This document shows positions 11,257-22,005 of a stretch of 64,000 nucleotides of DNA, in pieces. The DNA is taken from assembly GCA_004369045.1 (NCBI GenBank), contig ML213509.1, positions 1,246,858 through 1,310,857 on the forward strand, written 5' to 3'. The position numbers and the translations under genes are program-made. The notes under the pieces are model-generated. The model did not search any database. It had not been told where the DNA came from and worked only from the letters and a program-made list of their open reading frames with translations. The stretch comes from Heliocybe sulcata. Its lineage: Eukaryota > Basidiomycota > Agaricomycetes > Gloeophyllales > Gloeophyllaceae. Numbering within the stretch: the stretch's first letter is position 1; every line of letters starts with the position of its first letter.

Positions 11257-13698
11257 ATGCTGCCCTTCGCGTTGCTCACTTTTTGTGCTCTCATCCAAGG
11301 CTCTCTGGGCGATGTTAAACGAGACGGCCAACTCCGGCTGTCAGAGACTGATCTGCTCAAAGAGCTCTCAGACAAAGTTCAAGGCAGGCTATATGCTGGC
11401 CTGCCATACGCGCAAGCCTGCTGGTCCAGTTTCAACTCGTCAGCTTGCGAGTCTGTCAAGACGAACTATCTGAACGAAAGTATGTAATATCTCTCGGTAT
11501 TCGCTTGCATTACCTCACTCACTAGTGAATAGCTTCACGCTTTGATACGTTCGGTGGGCACATCAACACGCAGTGGGAGACGTGTCAGGCTACGGGGGAT
11601 CAGTGCCTTCTTGATTGGGAGGATCCTCTGGATCCAGCCCCGACTTCGTCCCAGAGCTGTCAACTTGGCAGCATATCGGACCACTATGTACGCACGGTCG
11701 TTTTTCGATTATGCTCACTTACTTAGGCCGACGTATAGATTGACGTCAGAGAGCCAGGCGATGTTGCTGCTGCTTTCGACTTTTCAAGAAAGTCTGGCAT
11801 CCCGATTGTCGTAAAGAACACTGGGGTATGCCCTGACACCGGGTCTTATCATCATGATCTAATTTCGTCTGCAGCATGACTACAAAGGTCGTGGCAGTGC
11901 ACCCGGATCCGTGGCACTTTGGGTGTGTACTGTTGGAAAGTCCACGCTTTCATCTGCTGACGCAGTCCTTTTCACAGACGCATAACCTGAAGAATGTACG
12001 TACTCAGCCTGGATTCCCTGGCAATGTACTGATCTTCTCTATCAAGATTTCATACAATCCCCAGTTCGTTCCTGAAGGATGCGTGAGCCCGAGCCCAGGC
12101 GTCACCATGGAGGTAAGTTTTCCCCTCCCAGTTTGCAGACGTCGCCGCTCTAATGGCTCCCCCATAGGCCGGCGTCCAATGGGGAGAGGCTTATGAATTC
12201 GCAGAAGCGAACAACATTACGCTCGTGGGAGGTCTGTCCAAATCGTATTAAGGCACAGTCAAGAGACTGAAAGGCTATGATCTGCTAGGTAGCGACAAGG
12301 GAGTCGGCACGTCCGGCGGGTGGCTCATGGGCGGCGGCCACGGGGCCCTCACCAACACCATGGGTATGGGGGTCGATCGCGTCGTAGGCTACCCCATGAA
12401 CGTGTGGCGGCGCTTCTCTCACGTCGCATTTGCAGCTCCAGTTCAAGGTTGTTACCCCTGATGGCAAGCTCCGAGTGGCGAATGCGTGCCAGAATGAGGA
12501 TCTCTTCTTTGCGCTGCGTGGCGGTACGTGGCACCCTGATACCTCAGTGCCAATGTCATTTTGACCCTGTATCCAAGGTGGCGGAGGCACGTACGGCGTT
12601 GTATTGGAGAGCACAGTGTTGGCATCGCCACCCGTGACTCTCCAGGTGTATGTCGTGCAGTGGACCAAGCCCAACGCCACCCTCACAAGCTCTCTCTGGT
12701 CTTTATTGGTTGAGAACGGCTTGAAGTGGGGGGAAGAGGGGTGGGGAGGCTTCGTCAACGATGTATCCGCCATTTACCTGTCACCGAACTTGGACGCGGT
12801 CCGCGCCAATGCGTCTATGGCGCCACTGATTGCTTTCGGCGAAGAAATTGTAGAACGCGGTATAGAAGGCGCGACTCTGCTAGTGCTCCAGTTCCCAAGC
12901 TGGGGCGCATTCTTCAACACGTTTGCAGGTGATAACTCCGCAGTAAGTTCCATTATTCGTACGTGGGATTTTTGTCACTCCAACATTGGCTCCAGGCTAT
13001 TGGTGCCAATCTCGCCCTGGCATCGCGTCTCATACCGAAGGCGAACTTCCAAACTGCCGAAGACCGCTCGCAGCTTCTTTCGGCACTACTGAAGGCGCAT
13101 GACTTGACCCCTGGTCTCCGCTTCCTCGTGAGCCCCCCAACATCGTACCCTGGGGATGGCAGTACCAGTGTAACCCCTGCTTGGCGCGATTCCATCTATC
13201 ATATCACTCTTATCTCGACATGGAACTGGAATGCCACCGAGGTGCAGAAGAAAGAGCAGTACCAACTGGCCAGTAGAGCCATCTCCTACTTGCGCGACAT
13301 TACTCCGGATGCCGCATATAGCGTGAGTCGTGTGTCCATACGTGATGGTCGCAACATTGATATGTGTCTCAGAACGAAGCAGATGTCTACGAGCCTAACC
13401 ATGAGGGTTCGTATCTTCTCTGTTCGTCGCTCGCACGTTTCACTGACTTCCCTTTTAGTGGCGTTTTGGGGAGACAATTACGATAAACTACTGCAGATAA
13501 AGCAGAAATAGTGAGTGCACTGCGCACTTCGGGGATTGTCTATTTACCGTTTTGATTCTAGTGATCCGGAGCAACTGCTCGATTGCTGGCATTGCGGTGA
13601 GCTCATATGTCATGTGGTTCTCGGTGCCCACTACTGACGAGAAGGTGAATTTAGTTGGATGGAACCCTAATTCACGTCGATTCGCATGCTACCTCTGA
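11257..13698 (+). CDS. Secreted FAD-linked oxidoreductase, berberine-bridge-enzyme (BBE)-like
   Basis: A FAD-dependent oxidase of the PCMH/BBE superfamily; members oxidise sugars, alcohols or natural-product intermediates with O2. ATG 11257 gives the signal peptide MLPFALLTFCALIQGSLG. Several introns split the PCMH fold: VREPGDVAAAF, IPIVVKNTGHDYKGRGSAPG, EAGVQWGEAYEFA and GTSGGWLMGGGHGALTN. The His of GHDYKGRG is the expected FAD 8-alpha attachment residue. In the second loop the spliced reading is VGGSDKGVGTSGG, with Asp where bicovalent members carry Cys. The C-terminal BBE motif follows a final intron: DPEQLLDCWHC, then GWNPNSRRFACYL and the stop at 13698. It lies just outside the 14.2-24.6 kb inverted-repeat segment. 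The substrate is unknown; a role in the metabolite pathway is inference. Confidence 0.86.
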
Positions 13699-14208
13699 GG
13701 AGGCAGTGCGACTGTCCGGTTTATTTTACGGACATGGGCACCGACGACATTTCCTGGACAGCGGACAGTTTCCCTCACGGTTCAACGGCCTCGACGATAT
13801 TCTACCATGACCTGGCATACTTTGTACTAATAACGACGGACACTCTACTGCTATGATTGTCAGTATTTATTTGTATGCTATACGATGCTAGTATCCTCAT
13901 GCGTTCGCCGCGCTCCGGAGACAAATGGCCCAAAGGCTTGACAGCTGCGATATAACGACCGGAGAGCCGAGCCATTATTTACACCGTGTACGTTCCCCAG
14001 AGCCTGTGCGTCCTACATACCTCCGTGCGTCCGGCCCATCGGCGAACGGAGGCGCCTCGTGCGGTTAACCTGCATAATCTGATCTGGGCGAGACCTCGAG
14101 CAATATCTGGCTTCCAGCATACGACGTAGAGCAGAGTAAAGAAACAACTTGTATTGATGGACGACAAATATGCTACTCGGAAGACGCCATTGGTCTGGCC
14201 TAGTAATA
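13699..14208. other. Intergenic region left of the inverted-repeat element
   Basis: No supported gene. Bases 14200-14208 (CTAGTAATA) are the left copy of a 9 bp direct repeat that recurs at 24586-24594, immediately outside the two inverted-repeat arms. Confidence 0.5.
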
Positions 14209-14482
14209 TATCAAATAGGGTTAGGGTTAGGAGGTCGGACCGGCAAAGAAAAAGCCTGCCCAGCCCGAGGGCCGAAGCAGGTCTGGAAAATATTGTGCGA
14301 GTGCATGAGCCGAAGCCCATACAAACCAAGAGCTCCCTCTGCGGACAGGGTCGCCGTGCTATGGAAGGCTCCCATGGCCCGTATCACCAGGGACGTGAAA
14401 GACAACACGCTCGCAAGGTAAGTATGAGGAAAAAGAGAGCACCAAGGCTGCTATTTATACTGGCCACACTGCGCACGGACCA
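14209..14482 (-). repeat. Left inverted-repeat arm with telomere-like outer end
   Basis: From the TTAGGG-like end (14218-14231) to the splice-donor-like AAGGTAAGTATGA near 14415 it matches the reverse complement of the right arm with only about four substitutions. Similarity then weakens through TATTTATA (14452-14459) and ends near GCACGGACCA. Read on the minus strand it has a TATAAATA box pointing toward the outer end and an open frame at 14211-14408 whose peptide (MGAFHSTATLS..., GALGLYGLRL) is almost the same as that of the right arm. Confidence 0.8.
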
Positions 14483-14748
14483 TTTTCCACGCTTGTCAGC
14501 AGAACGTCCACAGTTTAGCTCGAGATGTCGCCTCTCCTAACGAGACAAACCAATGCAATGTCTTTAGCAATCCTTGCGAGTTCTTAAAACCGATCCGGTC
14601 TAGATTGATATGGAACGGTGTAGCTACACATGCTATACAGGTACTAGTAGGCCTTATAAATAACGAAAGCTAGAGAGACTGCGTAATTAGGACAAGAGAA
14701 TGCGTACAGCACGACGAGTAACCCTGATACGAGTAAAATGCCCTATAT

Positions 14749-16902
14749 TCACCGCTCATCGGCGGCTAAACCCCAGACCTGCCACTCCGCCTGCGCCTCC
14801 TCGAACGCCCTCCTGATTATCTCACCCTTCTTCTCCGACCTCGCCTTGAAGCTGACAGGGAAGATCTTGGGAATACTGACAAATCCATCCGAGAACGTCA
14901 CTTCCTCGTCGTTGATATCCGGCACGATGGGGTTACCCGTCTTGGGGTCCGTCGGTGTCTGGAAGTCGATACCCCACAGGATGCGAGAGAGCACGATGAA
15001 GAGAGAGGCTTCGGCGATGTAGGAGCCCTGGCAGAAGCGACGACCCCAGCCGAAGACGTAGCTATGGTTGGATGTGCCTCAGCATCGAAGCACACGGGCA
15101 AGGAAAAGTCGGACTCACTGATCACGTCCCTGCGTGTCGGGACCGCTGCTCCATGGAGTAGGCTGACCTTCCTTGTAAAATCTGTCCGGGTTGTAGGCGC
15201 GGGGGTTGGGGTAACGAATGGGGTCCATGTGGATTGCCCATACATTGCCGATAACAGTGGAGCCCTTGGGGATGAAGTAACCGTCGAAGACATCGTCCTG
15301 GTCAGCCAAGTGAGGGATACCTGTACAAATCCGTTAAGCCATGGTATGTTATTGGGGAAAGCTGCCTACTCACCCATGATGGTCGGGGGGCGCCTTCTGA
15401 GCGTCTCCTTGATGCACGCGACGAAGTAGGGCAGACTTTTCTCGTCGTCAAAGTTCGGCATCCTGTCTTCACCAACGACGCTGTCGATCTCGTCCCTGAC
15501 CTTCTTCAACACATGCGGATGCGCGAGCATGAACAGGATGAAACTCTGCATCGTGCTAGCCGTGGTGTCCGAACCGGCTTCGAGCACTGTACCGGCCGTG
15601 TAGGCAAGGAGCTTGTCGCGCAGCCAGCCGTCCTCCGTCATGCCGACGCCAGGTGCTTCCTCTTGGCCCTTCTCCGAGCGCTCCTTGAGGTAGTTGCCCA
15701 CATAGCTGTCGCGGAAGATGCCGTTCTTCATGTCAACCTTGATATCCTCCAGAAGACCACCCCAGAGCTCCATTTCCCTGAACGCGCAGGCACATGAGCA
15801 TTTCCGTTGTACATGAATAAACCAGTACTCGTACCAGTCGTGCATCTTGCGGCCCTCGACTCGCCATGGTGCCAGGAAGTCAGGAAGCTTGCGGAGAATG
15901 GGGAAGGCATCGGCCCTGCGAATGGCTCAGCTCCCCTTCTAGTAGCACGTAAGAGGGCTGTATACTTACAGGTAGTTCCCTGGTTGACCGACGTGGGTGA
16001 AGTTGGCCAGAACATCATAAATCTTGTGGCTGCAGGGAATGTCAGCACGATTGTGATATATGGGACAATACTATACTGACAGGTAAGGGTTGTTCGTGAT
16101 TCTGTGTACGCGCTTGCCGTACATGACAGTCATGACAATACTCGTCGTCTGTCCATCAAGTTAACATCCACCGCAGATATGCCAGCTCGTAGATGGATAC
16201 GCACGTATCTCCGGATGACAGAGAACCAGTGTCTCTCCGGCACTTCGCCGTTGGGACCTTCGACTTGAGGCTCAGTAACGCTAGTGTCTCCATGGGCAAG
16301 CAGATCGTAGAGCACGACTCTGGATTCCAGCTCCTGTTGCGGGCGGAGCTTTTTTGAAGAGTTGGGGCCAAGAGCACCCTGTAGACTCTTCCGTGCCGTC
16401 TACCGCGACAGAGTCAATACGTTTCAGAGGACTCGGAGAGGTCTCAGGCCTACCTTCCATTCCTTATCGTACGGGAGGAAAACCATTCGCTGCCCGGCAC
16501 TCATGATATCGTGTGCGACGTGAGGTGGAGCCCGGCTCGAATAGAAGTTGCTGCGTTTGATGAAGAGTTCGTCGGTGGCGTCGGCGGTGTTGAGAACGAT
16601 GACATTCTGAGGTCCGAGCTTGAGATGGAAGATTTGGCCATATTGTCTCGCCCACTCGCGGAACTATAAGCATGGAACATGTCAGTATCGCAGTCCGTTC
16701 GTGCAACCATGTTCCGCCTTACCTTTGGGTAGGGCCTGAGAACCGGGACTTGGAAGAGATTGCCGAAGAAAGGGATGCCTTTCGGTCCCGGAGGTAGGTT
16801 CTTACCTGCCGACGCGCCCTTGCCAAGGAATGCAAACGCGGCGACTCCGACCGCCACTAAGAGAAAGAAGGCCTCTGTCGACGAAATGAGAGATTGTGCC
16901 AT
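14749..16902 (-). CDS. Cytochrome P450 monooxygenase
   Basis: Microsomal class II P450 that hydroxylates or otherwise oxidises a small molecule with electrons from NADPH-P450 reductase. ATG 16902 was chosen because it gives a membrane anchor (AFFLLVAVGVAAFAFLG) followed by the hinge PPGPKGIPFFGN. An earlier in-frame start at 17007 adds an unlikely leader. Motifs in order: I-helix AGTVLEAGSDTTAS with the oxygen-activating AGSDT; ExxR as ETLRRRPP; PERF-like YNPDRFY; and the heme-binding loop FGWGRRFCQG with the Cys ligand. The gene is intron-rich and complete, with the stop after LAADER. It is divergent from the MFS gene at 17.6 kb and lies inside the inverted-repeat segment. It resembles the O-methylsterigmatocystin-oxidoreductase-like P450s common in basidiomycetes; its substrate cannot be read from sequence. 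Confidence 0.92.
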
Positions 16903-17578
16903 GGCGAGCGCGCCGTGGACAGTTGAGGGGTGCAGGTTCGCCTGGGGCTGAATGCATTTATATGCGAGTAACAGCGGACTTGAAGAGGGACCTGCATCCA
17001 GTCCCAACGTCCATTACCGGGTCGGAGAGAGGGGTGGCTGCCGGGACGGTACTTGGTATTCGCTCTGCGGTTCGAGGACGGCCTTCGAGACGAGCCTCGT
17101 CCGGCATCACCGGGTATCCTACCAGAAGGAGATATGCGTGGTACAGACAGCGACCGTAAGTTGTCGCTGCTGCTTGAAGTTACCTCTTAGTGACCTGTAC
17201 CAGCGGAGACCTTGGCGGGCCGTGGGCTGCCGAATATACGCATTGAGAGTGCTGTGGGGTTTCCGCCGACGCCCGCGTTAGAATGTTCAGTTACCATCAT
17301 GATTCATAAATCGATGCGGCCTTACGCCGGCAGTCTTGAGACGATAATTGAACTTTCGTTGGATTGGTTGCGCTTGCTGTGGGTTCTTGAGAGTTGCCCC
17401 AAAAGGCAAGCTTTGTCAGCATACTCCCCACAGTTGGTCGTGTGGCTGTGCCTCGGACATGGGTGGGTCGCATTGGTCAGTGAGAATGCGAGATGGTCCG
17501 GCACCAACGGGTACGTGTGTTATGTTATAAGGCATTCGGGCGGTATCCCAGGGATGTCCCCCTTTGCGTCTGTACGAG
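16903..17578. other. Shared divergent promoter region of P450 and MFS genes
   Basis: A 676 bp gap between divergent starts. It holds a TATA motif for the P450 side. Open frames here have no domain signal. Confidence 0.5.
16956..16962 (-). promoter_or_regulatory. TATA box of the P450 gene
   Basis: TATAAAT on the minus strand, 54 nt upstream of the P450 ATG at 16902, supporting that start. Confidence 0.5.
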
Positions 17579-19414
17579 ATGCACCGTTCTACTCCGCCTC
17601 AAACATCGGCCATGCACAGAGTATCGATGGACGCGGGCGTCCGCGGTAACAGTGGACGTCCACAGGACCAGGGCGCCATGACCAGTGTCATCATCCCATC
17701 TCCGTTCGGGATCACTTTACATGCCACAGTAGCCCAGACACCGCAACGAGAGGGCGATCTAGAGTCGGCTGAAGGCACTCTCAAAGACAAGAGTTCTTTC
17801 TCGGAAAAGCTCAAGGGAGCAAGTCCGCCACCAGAAGATCCGACCTCAACACCTCTAGCGTCGCTGGAGCCTCCAGATGGAGGGCTACAGGCCTGGCTAA
17901 CTGTTCTGGGAGCCGTTCTAGTTTCTTTCAGTACATTTGGGTATGCCATTGCTAATTTTTACCGCTAGTTTTATATTAACCCTGGTATCAGCGTAGTGAA
18001 CTCTTATGGAGCCTTCAGCGATTATTACAAGACTGAATTTTTATCAAATTACTCCCCGACACTCGTCTCCATGATTGGGGCCGTCCAGGTATTCATTCTA
18101 TATGGACGTGCGTATCATCTAATTAACCGCAGAAATATTGCGGCTAACCTGAAAATTTACAGTTGGCACGGTCTCAGGTCCGATGTTCGATGCATATGGC
18201 CCAAGATACATGATTCCAGCCAGCGGACTTGTCGCTAGCTTTGCGCTCTTTATGTTGTCCATCACAAAGCCCCAGCAGATCTGGCAGCAGTTCCTTACGC
18301 AGTCGATCCTCTTCAACGTGGGCGCTACCTTCGGGTTCTTTCCTGCGGTGGCAGTTGTGGCACATTGGTTCAAGCGCAAGGCGGCCTATGCTCTCGGATG
18401 CGTCATTGCAGGCGCGAGCGTTGGAGGCATTGTCTTCCCCATCATGCTTCACAAGCTCGTTCCAAAAATTGGTTTCGGTGAGCTATTCATTTTGCCATTC
18501 TGCTACCGCCGACTGAGTTCGATATGCCAAACAGGTTGGACGGTTCGAGCCATTGCGTTTATTGTTCTTGGGTCCTATTGCGTTGCCTCCGTGACGATCA
18601 AAACTCGCCGACCGCGCAAGCCACTTCCTCCCCTTACTCAAATAGTCGACTACCGTGCTTTCACGGATATTCGCTTTACGCTCATGTCGATCGGCATGTG
18701 GTTCAATATCATCTCGGCCTTCAACCCGTTCTTCTATGTCGGCCTCTACGGTATTACGACGGCTGGTAATAACCCTGTGACCCCGTACCTGCTCGCGATC
18801 ATGTGCGCCACGAGTATCGTAGGCCGTGTTTTGCCTGGGGTGATTGCGGACAAGGTGGGGAGGTGCGTCAGCTTTCTCTCGCTACGATCGCACGCCATGA
18901 ACTGAATTCATTGTATCTCAGGTTCAATACCATCACCACCGCCACGTTGCTCTCGGGCGTGCTGAGTTTGGCCATGTGGTACACCGCTGATCAGGAATCC
19001 GTGGTCATTGCCTTCGCCGCGCTGTATGGATTCGTATCTGGACCCTGCTTCTCGCTCATGCCCGTAAGTTTCCCTCACATCCAGTTATATAGTCCCACCC
19101 GAGACTGACGCTCTATCAGGCGTGTGTGGCGCAAATCACTCCAGTCGAGAAGATTGGCGCGCGGATAGGGATGCTGTTTGGCTTCCTCTCCACGGCCGCG
19201 CTGGCTGGCACCCCCATAGGCGGTGTCTTCATCCGCGAGCAAAACAGAGTGAACTTCCAGCACCTCATCCTCTACACAGTACGTGTCCATATTTTCCTCG
19301 AGCCCGTATGCTCCATATTAACCACGAGCGCAGGGTGTTATGGGGATCGCGGGATCAATATTCCTGTTAGCTGCAAAACTCAAATGCAACTCCCGGTGGA
19401 ACGCAATCGTCTGA
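17579..19414 (+). CDS. MFS transporter, monocarboxylate-porter-like
   Basis: Twelve-helix major facilitator of the fungal monocarboxylate transporter family, expected in the plasma membrane. A disordered hydrophilic N-terminus ends in PPDGGLQAWLTVLGAVLV, the signature of this family at helix 1. Introns follow, then VVNSYGAFSDYYKTEF, the conserved loop GTVSGPMFDAYGPRYM, and further helices (LFNVGATFGFFPAVAVV, GASVGGIVFPIML). The last intron removes 19279-19331 or so and gives a C-terminus GVMGIAGSIFLLAAKLK with the stop at 19414. The start is ambiguous: in-frame ATGs occur at 17579, 17612, 17627 and 17678, the last in the best context (GCCATGACC). The position inside the P450/SDR/GMC block suggests export or uptake of a pathway acid, which is inference. 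Confidence 0.88.
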
Positions 19415-20122
19415 GGCTTGACGCCTCGAAGGTAATAATGCATTAGATACGACAAGGTCAAGTTAATTCATAGACGTTTGCATGCATGCTTCGCTTTCCT
19501 CGTTACACGGTCAAGTGTATTATAGTCACTCCCTCACACCATGATTGTCCGGACTCTAATACGCGTAGTTTTACAGATCTCTTGCAACGTCACGGACAGC
19601 AGGGCTGAACACCTATGTAGATGTTGTTCAAGTAGTCTACATAGTACACTTCTTGGGTTTTATTTATTTAGCACGTACTGAACACTAGCACGTACGCGTT
19701 ACTTCTTGCTTTTATTTATATAATGCGAATGGACGCGAGAGCGCGTTCGCTTTTCGGTCTGAAGAACAGATATATTGATTTTATTTATATCATGCGAATG
19801 GATGCGAGAGCGCGTTCGCATTTCAGTCCGAAGAGCAGATATCTTTTTAATACCGGGTAGCCAAGATCATCTACCATCAAATTTCAAGCCTCAGGACATA
19901 CTCTCCCAAGACAGACCGTCTCGTCCCTATGGAAGGCAGGCGAACAAGTCATCAATGCATCACGTATTGTCTTTAGTCTTCTTTAGCACCGACGTCGCGT
20001 CGGAAGCCATGCACGAAGAAAGCAATGCAGAAGTGATCCGTTCAGATTGATAATACATGCGGATGTAAGTATAATGCGTTACAACACGTCTAATCGTAGT
20101 ATTTTCCGCAGGTCCAAGTAGT
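19415..20122. other. Convergent intergenic region between MFS and SDR genes
   Basis: It contains A/T-rich 3' flanks and two copies of a 69 bp-spaced tandem repeat, listed separately. No gene is supported. Confidence 0.5.
19710..19842 (+). repeat. Two tandem copies of a 64 bp unit with an internal GC palindrome
   Basis: 19710-19773 and 19779-19842 match at most positions. Each starts TTTTATTTATAT and holds GCGAATGGAYGCGAGAGCGC followed by GTTCGC, in which GCGAA pairs with TTCGC and CGCG with CGCG. A third partial TTTTATTTAT lies at about 19657. Confidence 0.75.
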
Positions 20123-20983
20123 TTACACAACGAAGCCCTGAATGCGGTGACATTAGCCTCTGAAACACAGGAGATACTGATATGACTTACCCCGTTGACC
20201 TGAATGTTTTGACCATTGACCCACCCCGCCTCGGCAGACGACAGGAAAGCGACAACAGGGCTGATCTCGTCGGGCTGGCCCAGACGCTTCGATGGGTTGA
20301 GGTTCGCGATGAACTGGATCTGCTGCTCCGTCTTGCCCTCGCGGAAAAGGGGTGTGTCGACGGGGCCCGGGGACACGGTGTTGACAGTGATGCCGCGCGC
20401 ACCGAGGTCCTTGGCCAGGACACGAGCGATCTGCTCGACGGCACCCTTCGATGCGACGTATGCAAGAGCGTTGGGGAGAACGCCCGAGGCCTTTGTGAGG
20501 GTTGTGGAGAAGAAGATGATACGGCCACCTAAGCGGTACGGAGTTAGATTAGATCGTGCAAAAATGAGGGCGTTTGTAGTGCGTACCGGCAGTCAGAAGG
20601 GGCGCGGCGGCCTTGGTGAGGAAGAGCGGGCCCTTCACGTTAATATTGATGTGGTCATCAAAGTTCTTCTCGTCCGTCTCCGCCAACACCTTCGATGCCA
20701 TGACACCCGCGTTCAGGACGAGGATATCGAGTTTGCCGAACTGCTTGACGGTCTCATCCAACAGCGCTTGCGCACCCGAGATGGAAGAGACGTCGGCCTT
20801 GACACCGATGGCCTTACCTGGGCCCTTCGAGTTGATCTCGCTGATGACCTCCTCCGCTGCAGCGGAGTTCGAGACGTAGTTCACAACGACGCTGGCGCCG
20901 TCCTTGGCAAGCCTTTTGGCGATCGACGCGCCAATAGAGCGCGAGGAACCCGTGACGACAGCGACGCGACCGGCGAGAGACAT
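20123..20983 (-). CDS. Short-chain dehydrogenase/reductase (classical SDR, FabG-like)
   Basis: NAD(P)-dependent oxidoreductase of the classical SDR type. It begins MSLAGRVAVVTGSSRSIGAS, with the Rossmann motif TGxxxxxG (the usual third Gly is Ser). Next come DVSS, the NAG motif in LVLNAGVM, the catalytic Ser in FFSTTLTKASG and the pair YVASKG (Tyr and Lys), then VSPGPVDTPL. Two introns: one after LLTAG near 20586-20530 and one near the 3' end from about 20197. Splicing of the latter to 20137 yields QNIQVNGGFVV and a stop at 20123-20125. Length about 250 residues, normal for the family. Convergent with the MFS gene and inside the inverted-repeat segment. It may oxidise or reduce a keto/hydroxyl group on the pathway intermediate (inference). 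Confidence 0.92.
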
Positions 20984-21067
20984 GACGATGAGCTGGTGAT
21001 GATTACTTTGAACGGCGTCGAGGACGATGGATGCGATGGACTGCCTTGCTCATTTCGGCGAGACGCG

Positions 21068-21073
21068 ATATAT
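21068..21073 (-). promoter_or_regulatory. TATA box of the SDR gene
   Basis: TATATA core about 85 nt upstream of the SDR start at 20983. Confidence 0.4.
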
Positions 21074-21570
21074 AAGCGCAGTAGAAAGTTGCGGTAGAGC
21101 TTACGCAGAGAGACGCCGACGCATCCGATATGTGGGTCGAAAGGTCAGGACAAAGTGCGATGTGGCTGAGGGCGAGTGGGGAAGTCGGCGGACTCTACTC
21201 GGAAGTATTTCTCACAGACCCCATCCTTTGATGTTCATTCCCACTACGCCTTTGCCTATAGGCGGCGACGTCCTCTGCGACATCCAGCCTTTCTGGGTTT
21301 TAACATCTATTGCCGCCGCTGAATCGGCGTTATATGTGGATCCTTCGGGCTCAGTCCGAGTCGGATCTATTGGTGGGTTAGTGGCGACCTGCCGACGCCA
21401 ACTCTATTCATGGTCGGTTGGTCAAAGGATTGGACCAGGATTGCTAACGAACGCGAAGACACACTTGAGCCTGCACAGCTGCGACATTGCTAGCGTCTTT
21501 CTGGAGCTGCCCTCGACACTGCACTGGGGACCGACAACGACGACATCTGTAAATCTCTGTCGCAGAAGAC

Positions 21571-21602
21571 GGCAGCGCTTTGATACGCATCAAAGCGCTG
21601 CC
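21571..21602. repeat. Perfect 14 bp inverted repeat upstream of the GMC gene
   Basis: GGCAGCGCTTTGAT and its exact reverse complement are separated by ACGC. It lies about 400 bp before the GMC start and about 590 bp before the SDR start; it could be a dimeric regulator site or a cruciform. Confidence 0.8.
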
Positions 21603-21879
21603 CTTTTCTCGAGATGAAGTCGGCTGTCTGTCGCGACGGCATCAGCATACGATCAACCCACATCAATATAGTCCTCGGTTAGTGGGTCTGCGGCTGCAGC
21701 CCCAAGTGAATGGAGATCCGGTACAGCCCCCAGCTGCGACACTTCGTGTGTCGATGAATCGTCAAACTCGTCCTAAGTCGCTATGCCGCCAAGTTATTCC
21801 TGGCTGTCTCATCAGTAAAGGCGCCCTAGACTCTCCCAACCCACGGCCAATCCGGTGTTCTCGACCGCAGAGAAACAAC

Positions 21880-21885
21880 TATAAG
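21880..21885 (+). promoter_or_regulatory. TATA-like motif of the GMC gene
   Basis: TATAAG lies 121 nt before the ATG at 22006, and a CCAAT sequence lies about 35 bp further upstream. Confidence 0.4.
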
Positions 21886-22005
21886 TATGCGTTTTCCGGG
21901 TAGAGGATGGCATCTGCTACGGCACCGTCCCTTACTTCGAGGATTGGTGATTCAGAACTTTTTCCTAACTTATTATTCCGGTTCAAGTAGGGGACTCTAG
22001 AAAAC

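Larger units (their letters stand above)
20984..22005. other. Divergent intergenic region between SDR and GMC genes
   Basis: About 1 kb with promoters on both sides and a perfect hairpin at 21571-21602. Open frames on the plus strand (21027-21617) have no domain signature. Confidence 0.5.

Noticed and set aside
14218-14231. TTAGGG repeats suggesting a chromosome end
   Set aside because: Only about two units at each arm, with normal genes on both sides; these are internal and belong to the inverted-repeat arms.
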